Below, piece after piece: positions 1 through 5,660 of a stretch of 14,709 nt of DNA. The stretch's first letter is position 1, and each line of letters opens with the position of its first letter. Below the pieces are notes generated by a model that did not search any database, was not told where the DNA came from, and saw only the letters and a list, made by a program, of their open reading frames with translations. Made by a program: the position numbers and the translations under genes. The stretch lies in assembly GCA_937935205.1 (NCBI GenBank), contig CALGXU010000213.1, positions 1 through 14,709 of the forward strand, written 5' to 3'. This DNA comes from an uncultured Rothia sp. Its GTDB lineage: Bacteria > Actinomycetota > Actinomycetes > Actinomycetales > Micrococcaceae.

Positions 1-1436
1 AGCAGGCGGCCCCTCAACAAGCCAGTGCGGGTGCTCCCCCGCTGGCGGGCGCGCCCCTTAGCGCTGCACCCCTTAGCGGTGCACCTCTAGCACCGACCGC
101 GCAGGCCCCCGCTACTCCGGCTGGTGCTCCCCTGACGGGTAACACCCCGGCGGCGCCCCTTGCTCCGGCGGCACCTCATGCTCCGGCGGCGCCGAATGCC
201 CCGGCTGCTCCTGCCGCTGATGCTGCTGCGGCGGGTACTCCCTCCGCGCCTTTGAAGCTTAACCCGAACGATCCGCTGGCGGCGGTTCAGGGTAATTGGC
301 GTGCCATCCTTAACCGAATGAGCGTTCCCGGTGCGGCGGAGCAGCTGATGAAGGTGCGTCCCGCCCGTATGGACGGCGCAACCCTGTACGTGAGCGCCGA
401 CATTGCGACTCTGCGCGCGGTGAAGGGCTTTGTGCCCGAGCTGACCGCCCGCGTGAGTGAGTTCCTGCGCCGTCAGGTGACTATTCACGCTCAGGTGGCG
501 AAGCCCGGTGAGCAGGTTAATCCCGCGGTTCAGCCTACCCCGGCAGCTCAGCCCGCAGCCCCGGCGGCTGTTGCCCCGCAGGCGTCTCAGCCGCCCGTTC
601 AGCAGACTCCCCCGCAGCCCGCTCAGCCGGCGCCTCTGGCTGATGGTCCGCGCGGCGGTGAGGATGCGTGGCGTCGCCACGGCCAGCCGCTGACCGGCGC
701 AAACACCCCCGAGTCTACGAGCGTGGATGCGCCCCTGGGTGCGTGGGAGGTTGCCCCGATTCCGCAGAGCGCCCCCGAGGAGGCACCTCAGCAGGCTGCA
801 CCGCAGGTACCGGCTGGTCCGCTTGCGCCTGAGCCCCCGCTTCCTCAGCAGGTTCCGGGCGCTCCGGCGGGCGGTTTTGGTGAGCGTGATTCCTTTGCAG
901 CTTCCGGCAGTGGAGTTCCGCAGCGGGAAAGCACCCCGGAACCCCAGCATGCACAGGAGCCCCCTCACGTGGAGGAACCTCCCTATGAGGAGGAGCCCCC
1001 TTTTGAGGATGAGCCTGCCTACGCTGAACCGGTTGAGGCGCCCACTGCGCCCGCACTGCCTGCTGAGCCTGTAGCACCGGCTAGTCCGCTCGCTACTCCG
1101 GTTGAGCCTGCAGGTCCGCTTGCCCCGGCGGCGGCACCGGTAGCACCGGCAGGCCCGCTCTCTACTCCGGTTGCCCCGGCGGGCCCCCTCGCAACTCCCC
1201 CGCAGGCGGCCCCTGCTGATAATGCTCCGGCAAGCGAGGAGAAGCCCGCAGCGCCGGCTTCTAACGCACCTACCGCACCGGCGGCACAGGCTCACCCGGC
1301 ACGCGCCGCATCCGATGAGGACTACGTCTCTGAGGATGATGAGAAGGTCGAAAACAGCACCTTCATCGGTCTGCGCGCTATCGAAAAAATTATTGGTGGC
1401 ACCGTCATTGACGAACGCCCCCTGCACCAGCCCTAA
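1..1436 (+). CDS. dnaX: DNA polymerase III subunit tau/gamma, C-terminal part (5' end outside window)
   Basis: This is the 3' portion of a dnaX-like gene. The reading frame (first full codon at position 3) is open from the left edge and ends at TAA 1434-1436, so the apparent TTG start at 252 is internal. The AAA+ clamp-loader ATPase part is not in the window. Visible are an Ala/Pro-rich linker (3-251), then a folded block from about 252 to 510. That block contains NWRAILNRM and ATLYVSADIATLRAV and resembles the tau domain placed after the ATPase core in actinobacterial DnaX. A long disordered Pro/Ala/Glu region follows (about 520-1310). The end is a short conserved-looking helix, IGLRAIEKIIGGTVIDE. 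Tau holds the replicase together through the clamp loader and polymerase core. Identity rests on the C-terminal motif and on recR lying downstream, so confidence is good but not absolute. A GC-rich hairpin follows the stop. Confidence 0.82.
   Translation, partial: QAAPQQASAGAPPLAGAPLSAAPLSGAPLAPTAQAPATPAGAPLTGNTPAAPLAPAAPHAPAAPNAPAAPAADAAAAGTPSAPLKLNPNDPLAAVQGNWRAILNRMSVPGAAEQLMKVRPARMDGATLYVSADIATLRAVKGFVPELTARVSEFLRRQVTIHAQVAKPGEQVNPAVQPTPAAQPAAPAAVAPQASQPPVQQTPPQPAQPAPLADGPRGGEDAWRRHGQPLTGANTPESTSVDAPLGAWEVAPIPQSAPEEAPQQAAPQVPAGPLAPEPPLPQQVPGAPAGGFGERDSFAASGSGVPQRESTPEPQHAQEPPHVEEPPYEEEPPFEDEPAYAEPVEAPTAPALPAEPVAPASPLATPVEPAGPLAPAAAPVAPAGPLSTPVAPAGPLATPPQAAPADNAPASEEKPAAPASNAPTAPAAQAHPARAASDEDYVSEDDEKVENSTFIGLRAIEKIIGGTVIDERPLHQP
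957..1031 (+). repeat. Acidic/aromatic Pro-Glu repeat within dnaX
   Basis: In the dnaX frame a short repeated pattern appears: EPPHVEEPPY, then EEEPPFEDEPAY. Each unit is a Pro-Pro pair followed by an aromatic or His residue and a run of Glu/Asp. It stands out from the surrounding Ala/Pro linker, which has almost no aromatic residues. It may be a short linear binding motif repeated two or three times, or simply drift in a disordered acidic tail. Confidence 0.6.
1068..1215 (+). repeat. Pro/Ala-rich imperfect repeats in the tau linker
   Basis: Degenerate tandem units of the form P-(V/A)-x-P-A-(G/S)-P-L-(A/S)-T-P recur, for example ASPLATPVEPAGPLAPA and APAGPLSTPVAPAGPLATP. The DNA is correspondingly repetitive (recurring gcaccggc, ccggttg and ggtccgct-like blocks). 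A related GAPL/AAPL pattern occupies about 27-160. Such tracts can change length by slippage or recombination between strains and act as flexible spacers. Confidence 0.6.
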
Positions 1437-1455
1437 TTACGGGGTCGTAGGTGCC

Positions 1456-1484
1456 GCGCCCGCCATCGCACTGATGGCGGGCGC
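1456..1484 (+). terminator. GC-rich hairpin after dnaX (possible terminator)
   Basis: A perfect 12-bp stem, GCGCCCGCCATC (1456-1467) with GATGGCGGGCGC (1473-1484), closes a 5-base loop 20 bases after the dnaX stop. There is no T-tract after it (ACTCATTCC), so it may be a weak or Rho-assisted terminator, or an RNA-stability element. A second weaker hairpin, CCCCT 1519-1523 with AGGGG 1532-1536, follows. Confidence 0.5.
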
Positions 1485-1620
1485 ACTCATTCCAGCCACA
1501 TACTCGCTACGCGAAACGCCCCTAAACTGTCAGGGGTTGGGTGCATACTCATAACGTCGCCCAAGAACAACGCACCAGCATAAAGCACCAGCACAACACA
1601 CTGCATCTGAAGGAGAAGCC

Positions 1621-2787
1621 ATGTACGAGGGAGCAGTTCAAAGCCTCATTGACGAGCTCGGCCGCCTGCCGGGTGTGGGCCCCAAGTCGGCTCAGCGCAT
1701 CGCTTTTCACATTCTGAATGCGGATGCGGCAGATATGGCGCGCCTAGCCAACGCCATTTCCACGGTGAAGACCAGCGTGAGCTTCTGCGAGGAGTGCGGT
1801 AACGTCTCCGAGACGAAGCTGTGTACCATCTGTCGTGATGAGCGCCGCGACCCGTCCGTGCTGTGTGTGGTCGAAGAGTCAAAGGACGTGGTGGCGATTG
1901 AGCGCACCCGTTCCTTTACCGGCCGCTACCATGTGCTCGGCGGCGCTATTAACCCGCTGGCTGGTGTGGGTCCGGAGCAGCTGCGTATCCGTGAGTTGGT
2001 GTCCCGCCTGGCGGATGAGCGTATCCAGGAGATTATTCTGGCGATGGACCCGAACCTTGAGGGTGAGGCGACCGCAACCTACCTCTCGCGCATGCTCGTG
2101 CCGCTGGGTGTGCGTCTGTCGCGCCTGGCGTCGGGTCTGCCGGTCGGTGGCGATCTGGAGTATGCGGACGAGATTACCCTGGGCCGCGCGTTGGAGGGCC
2201 GCCGCGTCATTAGCGAGGGCACGGCGGTGGCTCATACTGCCGCCGAGGATTTTGAGCGTGTGAACCGTGAGGAGGAGCAGGAGCGTGAGCAGGCGGCTCA
2301 GGTTCAGGCTCAGGAGGCGAAGCAGAGTCGTCGCCGCTGGAATTCGAGCATGTTTGATGACCTGGATTCTGAGGATTCTGCCGGTTCCCGCGCGGAGGCG
2401 CCCGCCGTCGAGGGTGTGCAGGGCACGGTGGATGAGCAGCTGATTGAGCAGGTTCTGCAGGCGGCTGAGGGATCCGGCGAGGAAGAATCCAGCCGTGAGG
2501 GCTCCCCCGCCGATTCCGGCGCGGACTCTACGCCCGAATCAGCAGAATCCACCCCTGACCTGGGCGAAGACTCCGTCGAGGGCGCCCCAGTTGAGGAAGC
2601 CCCGGCGAGCGCCGCCTCCGAACCGGCTGAAGCACCCGTGACCGAGCAGGCAGAAGATGCGCCGGAGGTGTTCCGCACCCCCGACTATGAGGAGAAGATC
2701 CGCTCGATTCAGAACGCCCCGTTGCGTACCCCGAAGCCGGATGTTCCGCCGCTGCCGGGTGTCACGTATGTGAACCCGTGGACCTAA
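1621..2787 (+). CDS. recR: Recombination mediator RecR with long C-terminal extension
   Basis: RecR works with RecO (and RecF) to load RecA on SSB-coated single-stranded DNA. Residues 1-197 are a complete RecR. The N-terminal helix-hairpin-helix has GRLPGVGPKSAQRIAFH. The zinc finger uses C56, C59, C68 and C71 (CEECGNVSETKLCTIC). A Toprim domain follows (VLCVVEE at about 80-86, AMDPNLEGEATATYL at about 141-155), and then the usual end LGRALEGRRVI. RecR normally stops here, at about 200 residues. This protein continues to 388: a charged helical stretch (about 205-240), a long acidic Ser/Glu/Pro/Ala region, and a distinct end, YEEKIRSIQNAP to VTYVNPWT. The frame is continuous, with no sign of a frameshift. 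ATG 1621 is preceded by AAGGAG at 1610-1615. dnaX lies upstream and lysC downstream. Confidence 0.95.
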   Translation: MYEGAVQSLIDELGRLPGVGPKSAQRIAFHILNADAADMARLANAISTVKTSVSFCEECGNVSETKLCTICRDERRDPSVLCVVEESKDVVAIERTRSFTGRYHVLGGAINPLAGVGPEQLRIRELVSRLADERIQEIILAMDPNLEGEATATYLSRMLVPLGVRLSRLASGLPVGGDLEYADEITLGRALEGRRVISEGTAVAHTAAEDFERVNREEEQEREQAAQVQAQEAKQSRRRWNSSMFDDLDSEDSAGSRAEAPAVEGVQGTVDEQLIEQVLQAAEGSGEEESSREGSPADSGADSTPESAESTPDLGEDSVEGAPVEEAPASAASEPAEAPVTEQAEDAPEVFRTPDYEEKIRSIQNAPLRTPKPDVPPLPGVTYVNPWT

Positions 2788-2888
2788 AAACTCGCCTCCG
2801 CGGGCGTGCTGTACCCGCCTGCGCACCCCGCATCACCGCCCTGTAACACTACGTAATATTTCACGAGGCAATACACACGGGCACCCAG

Positions 2889-2943
2889 TTAGCCGCTTGT
2901 GCTGAACGCCGTCTACTATAAATGAGGAGCCGGCCTCTGCCGG
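2889..2943 (+). promoter_or_regulatory. Candidate lysC promoter and 5' UTR hairpin
   Basis: The recR-lysC gap is 187 bases. A -10-like TACTAT lies at 2914-2919, with a poor -35-like TTAGCC at 2889-2894 (19-base spacer). Downstream, a small stem CCGGC (2930-2934) with GCCGG (2939-2943) sits in the probable leader before the lysC ribosome-binding site. The start region is AT-rich for this genome. There is no biochemical support. Confidence 0.4.
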
Positions 2944-2974
2944 TGGCACACAAGTAACTGACCTGGAGAATTCT

Positions 2975-4270
2975 ATGAGCCTGATCGTCCAAAAGTTCGG
3001 CGGTTCCTCCGTAGCGGATGCGGAGGGCGTCAAGCGCGTTGCCCGCCGCGTCGTGGACACTCAGAAGGCAGGTAACGATGTGGTCGTCGTGGTGTCCGCT
3101 ATGGGTGATACCACCGATGAGCTACTCGACCTTGCCGCAGAGGTCACCAGCAATGTCACTCCTTCGCGTGAGCTGGACATGCTGCTGACTGCCGGTGAAC
3201 GCATTTCGACCGCCATCCTGTCGATGGCTATTAACGACCTGGGTGCTAAGGCCCAGTCTTTCACTGGTTCTCAGGCTGGCATGATTACCGACGGCGTGCA
3301 CGGTTCTGCGCGTCTGGTGGAGGTCAACCCGGATCGTATCCGTGAGTCGATTGAGGCTGGCAACATTGCGATTGTTGCTGGTTTCCAGGGTATGAACCGT
3401 CAGAGCGGCGATATTACGACTCTGGGCCGCGGCGGCTCTGATACGACTGCTGTTGCTCTGGCTGCTGCTCTGAACGCTGATGTGTGCGAGATTTACTCGG
3501 ATGTTGACGGCGTGTTCACTGCCGACCCGCGCATCGTGCCGACCGCGCATAAGCTGGACACCATCACCAGTGAAGAGATGCTGGAGATGGCGGCGAATGG
3601 TGCGAAGATTCTGCACCTGCGCAGTGTTGAGTATGCTCGTCGTTTTAATTTGAAGCTTCACGTGCGTTCTTCGTTCTCGAACCTTGAAGGCACTATTGTG
3701 GTTCCGGAGGAGTCCGCGGAACTGACCCCCACCCATCTGAAGGAGATTCCCTTGGAGCAGCCCCTGATTTCTGGTGTCGCGCACGATCGCACCCGCGCAA
3801 AGATTACTGTTGTTGGTGTTCCGGATGTTCCCGGTTCGGCAGCGAAGGTGTTCGGCCTGATTAACGAGGCGAAGGTTAACCTGGACATGATTGTTCAGAA
3901 CGTGCCGACTGACCGCCCCGGCGTGACCGATATTTCCTTCACTCTGGATCAGGCTCAGGGCCCCACCGCGTTGAAGGCGCTGGAGGCCGCTAAGGCTGAG
4001 CTGGGTTTCCAGGAGGTTATTTACAACGAGTCGGTTGGTAAGCTGTCGCTGGTTGGCGCGGGCATGAAGACTAACACGGGTGTTTCGTTTACTTTCTTTG
4101 AAGCGCTGTCTAACGCTGGCGTGAACATTGACATGATTTCGACTTCTGAGATCCGTATTTCGGTGATTACTGAGCTGAGCAAGCTGGATGAGGCTGTTCG
4201 TGCGGTGCACACTGCGTTCGGTCTGGATGCAGAGGGCGAGGCTACTGTTTACGGTGGTACTGGCCGCTAG
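2975..4270 (+). CDS. lysC: Aspartokinase (aspartate kinase)
   Basis: Phosphorylates L-aspartate with ATP, the first step toward lysine, threonine, methionine and diaminopimelate. The 431-residue length is typical of actinobacterial enzymes (about 421). The N-terminal kinase domain starts with the signature IVQKFGGSSVADAEGVKRVA. It continues with TAGERIS, TTLGRGGSDTTAVALA and CEIYSDVDGVFTADPRIV. Two ACT regulatory domains occupy about residues 265-431, with LVGAGMKTNTGVSFTFFEAL and ISTSEIRISV, so feedback inhibition by lysine plus threonine is expected from the family. ATG 2975 has a GGAG-type site at 2965-2968. As in Corynebacterium, an in-frame internal start could yield a separate regulatory subunit (see the separate entry at 3740). 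asd, the usual partner in lysC-asd operons, does not follow; a terminator does. Confidence 0.96.
   Translation: MSLIVQKFGGSSVADAEGVKRVARRVVDTQKAGNDVVVVVSAMGDTTDELLDLAAEVTSNVTPSRELDMLLTAGERISTAILSMAINDLGAKAQSFTGSQAGMITDGVHGSARLVEVNPDRIRESIEAGNIAIVAGFQGMNRQSGDITTLGRGGSDTTAVALAAALNADVCEIYSDVDGVFTADPRIVPTAHKLDTITSEEMLEMAANGAKILHLRSVEYARRFNLKLHVRSSFSNLEGTIVVPEESAELTPTHLKEIPLEQPLISGVAHDRTRAKITVVGVPDVPGSAAKVFGLINEAKVNLDMIVQNVPTDRPGVTDISFTLDQAQGPTALKALEAAKAELGFQEVIYNESVGKLSLVGAGMKTNTGVSFTFFEALSNAGVNIDMISTSEIRISVITELSKLDEAVRAVHTAFGLDAEGEATVYGGTGR
3740..4270 (+). CDS. Possible aspartokinase beta subunit from an internal TTG start
   Basis: Within lysC and in frame, AAGGAG (3740-3745) is followed after six bases by TTG at 3752. 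Starting there gives a 172-residue protein containing only the two ACT domains. In Corynebacterium glutamicum the beta subunit is made from an overlapping in-frame gene and is also 172 residues. In that species the start is a Met three residues before the IPVEE motif. Here that position is a Leu codon (CTG 3737) and the candidate TTG lies five codons later. The AAGGAG also encodes Lys-Glu, so chance is possible. This entry begins at the ribosome-binding site. Confidence 0.35.
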   Translation, partial: KEIPLEQPLISGVAHDRTRAKITVVGVPDVPGSAAKVFGLINEAKVNLDMIVQNVPTDRPGVTDISFTLDQAQGPTALKALEAAKAELGFQEVIYNESVGKLSLVGAGMKTNTGVSFTFFEALSNAGVNIDMISTSEIRISVITELSKLDEAVRAVHTAFGLDAEGEATVYGGTGR

Positions 4271-4300
4271 GGTTTAGCTCGTTTGTGAGCTGTACGCTTC

Positions 4301-4348
4301 GGGAGGGGCGGTGCGGGTTTGGTCCGGCACCGCCCCTCCCCTTTGTCT
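4301..4348 (+). terminator. Rho-independent terminator after lysC
   Basis: A perfect 14-bp stem, GGGAGGGGCGGTGC (4301-4314) with GCACCGCCCCTCCC (4327-4340), has a 12-base loop and is followed by the short pyrimidine tail CTTTGTCT. It lies 30 bases after the lysC stop and separates the biosynthetic block from the toxin-antitoxin-like pair. Confidence 0.85.
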
Positions 4349-4356
4349 ACCTACAG

Positions 4357-4403
4357 GTGAAATAGCTGAAATACTTTACAGTTATTTCAGATAGGGGTAA
4401 GGT
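4357..4403 (+). promoter_or_regulatory. Promoter and probable operator of the HTH/PIN operon
   Basis: A -35-like TTTACA (4375-4380), a 17-base spacer and a -10-like TAAGGT (4398-4403) form a reasonable actinobacterial promoter. An inverted repeat CTGAAATA (4366-4373) with TATTTCAG (4383-4390) straddles the -35 box. A further copy of the half-site, GTGAAATAG (4357-4365), stands directly before it. Three related half-sites over a promoter are typical of autoregulated antitoxin operons. Here the repressor would be the HTH protein encoded next. Confidence 0.6.
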
Positions 4404-4498
4404 TGTATCAACCGTGGATGAGCCTCTCGCCGAATGATATACACCCCACCGGCGCGGTGCCTTCGGATGCTTATTCGCCCAACCCCGAGGAGAAGATA

Positions 4499-4969
4499 AT
4501 GACCACCACCCTAACCAGCCCCCTGGAGGAAGATACCCTCAATCAGGCTCGTGCAGAGGCGCGGGAGATTCTCAAGAACTCTGAAGAAACCACCATTGAG
4601 CTGACCGTTTCGGGCCGAGAAAGCCAGCAGCTTGGCGATGCCCTCAACCAGGTCATTCAGCACGTCCTGCATGCCCTGGCTAGCGGGCAAAGTATTGATG
4701 TTCAGGTTGTCCCTCACGATTTGACGACGACGGTTGCTGCGCAGCGCATCGGTATTTCCCGCCCAACGCTCATGAAGGCTATTCGTGCGGGTGAGTTGCC
4801 TGCGCATAAGGTGGGTAGCCACTTCCGTATCCGCACCGAGGATGCTGACGCTTTCCGTAAGGGACTTCTCAAGAAGACCGTTGCTCAGAAAGAACAGGCC
4901 CTCAAAGAGCTCTGGGAACTCGAGGAGGAACACGGTCTTGTTGACACCCTCGGAGGGCCCGCATGGTAG
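4499..4969 (+). CDS. Excisionase-type HTH protein, probable antitoxin
   Basis: A 156-residue protein. The N-terminal part (1-70) is helical and polar. Residues about 75-122 form an excisionase/MerR-like winged helix-turn-helix: TTVAAQRIGISRPTLMKAIR, then GELPAHKVGSHFRI and an acidic TEDADAFR helix. This is the pattern of the HTH_17 family, which binds DNA. The tail (125-156) is a charged helix ending LVDTLGGPAW, a plausible toxin-binding segment. I chose ATG 4499 because GAGGAG (4487-4492) lies six bases upstream. The longer frame from TTG 4403 would overlap the -10 box. The last seven bases overlap the next gene, so the two are translationally coupled. The arrangement (small DNA-binding protein, then a PIN nuclease) is that of a type II toxin-antitoxin operon. 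The antitoxin role is inferred from context. Confidence 0.8.
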   Translation: MTTTLTSPLEEDTLNQARAEAREILKNSEETTIELTVSGRESQQLGDALNQVIQHVLHALASGQSIDVQVVPHDLTTTVAAQRIGISRPTLMKAIRAGELPAHKVGSHFRIRTEDADAFRKGLLKKTVAQKEQALKELWELEEEHGLVDTLGGPAW

Positions 4970-5607
4970 CGTCCAAATACTCTGTTCTGCTGGATACAAA
5001 TATTCTGATGTCCAAAACTCTTCGGGATTGGATTTTATTGCTGGCGGTGAAGAGTGAATACGAGTTCTTTACGCCTCACGTCTCCAGTGGAATTATGGAT
5101 GAATTTGGCTACCACGTTCGTCGAGCCAATCCAGCAATAAGCGACGCCGTCCTTGAAAACTGGAAGCAACAAATCATCAGGTCCTGCGTCTCATGCATCT
5201 CCGGGTTTCCTGTTGAAGCTCCTGTTTCCTTCCCCGATACGGACGATCTTCACGTGCATGCCGCCGCCCAGCACGGCGGCATGCACGCATTAGTCACCGA
5301 TGACCGCAAGCTGCTCGATTATGCTTCCACGGAAGAAGCTCATAATATTCAAAATTATGAGACGCTCAGCGCGGACGATTTTCTGATGCAGCTCACCGAA
5401 TATGCTCATCCCTCCTTATTTGCGGAGGTCTATCTTTTCCAGGAATCTTATGCTCGCTCTAAGGGATTCACGGAGATTGATATTCCTCGGTCGCTTGAAC
5501 GAGCAGGAGCGGGTCAATTTGCCCGCTATCTTCGGACTGCAGTGATTAATAGCCCACAGTTTGTCGATTTTGAACGTGAGTTTAAAGCCCGGTCTTCTAG
5601 TAGCTAG
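4963..5607 (+). CDS. PIN-domain ribonuclease, probable toxin
   Basis: A 214-residue protein with a PIN fold: SVLLDTNILMS (D11), an acidic residue near E47 (GIMDEFGY), PDTDDLHVHAAAQ (D92, D94, D95) and ALVTDDRKLLDY (D113, D114). These match the metal-binding acidic quartet of VapC-like RNases, which cut RNA and stop growth unless bound by an antitoxin. It is longer than a typical VapC (about 130): residues 140-214 are an extra C-terminal region with FQESYARSKGF and FARYLRTAVI. ATG 4963 overlaps the upstream stop and has GGAGGG at 4952-4957. Counted stretches are about 43-48% GC, clearly below the neighbouring genes, suggesting acquisition by transfer. A six-base inverted repeat (AGGTAG 5606-5611 with CTACCT 5627-5632) at the stop is too weak to call a terminator. 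RNA target unknown. Confidence 0.82.
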   Translation: MVASKYSVLLDTNILMSKTLRDWILLLAVKSEYEFFTPHVSSGIMDEFGYHVRRANPAISDAVLENWKQQIIRSCVSCISGFPVEAPVSFPDTDDLHVHAAAQHGGMHALVTDDRKLLDYASTEEAHNIQNYETLSADDFLMQLTEYAHPSLFAEVYLFQESYARSKGFTEIDIPRSLERAGAGQFARYLRTAVINSPQFVDFEREFKARSSSS

Positions 5608-5647
5608 GTAGACATTGCTACATGCACTACCTCGTCACAGCATCGTT

Positions 5648-5660
5648 TAGGCTAGAAGCA
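5648..5660 (+). promoter_or_regulatory. -10 element for a probably leaderless mRNA
   Basis: TAGGCT (5648-5653) fits the actinobacterial TANNNT -10 motif and is followed by six bases (AGAAGC) and then ATG at 5660. Transcription would start at or next to the A of the start codon. No ribosome-binding site is present, which supports a leaderless transcript. No clear -35 was found. Confidence 0.5.

Noticed and set aside
252..254. TTG at 252 as the start of a separate gene.
   Set aside because: The frame is open to the left edge with the same Ala/Pro composition, so this is an internal codon of dnaX.
87..1427. A 446-codon Arg-rich open frame antisense to dnaX.
   Set aside because: It is a shadow of the Pro/Ala/Glu-rich linker; the repeated Arg/Gly/Ser pattern is what such DNA gives on the other strand.
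2800..2818. GCGGG/CCCGC after recR as a terminator.
   Set aside because: It has a five-base stem with a nine-base loop and no T-run, which is weak in GC-rich DNA.
3122..4210. A 362-codon open frame antisense to lysC.
   Set aside because: It lies wholly within a well-supported aspartokinase gene and has a biased composition without domains.
4403..4498. A longer antitoxin starting at TTG 4403.
   Set aside because: It overlaps the -10 element and has no good ribosome-binding site, while ATG 4499 has GAGGAG at ideal distance.
5606..5632. Inverted repeat AGGTAG/CTACCT as a terminator of the PIN gene.
   Set aside because: It has only six base pairs, a 15-base loop and no T-run.
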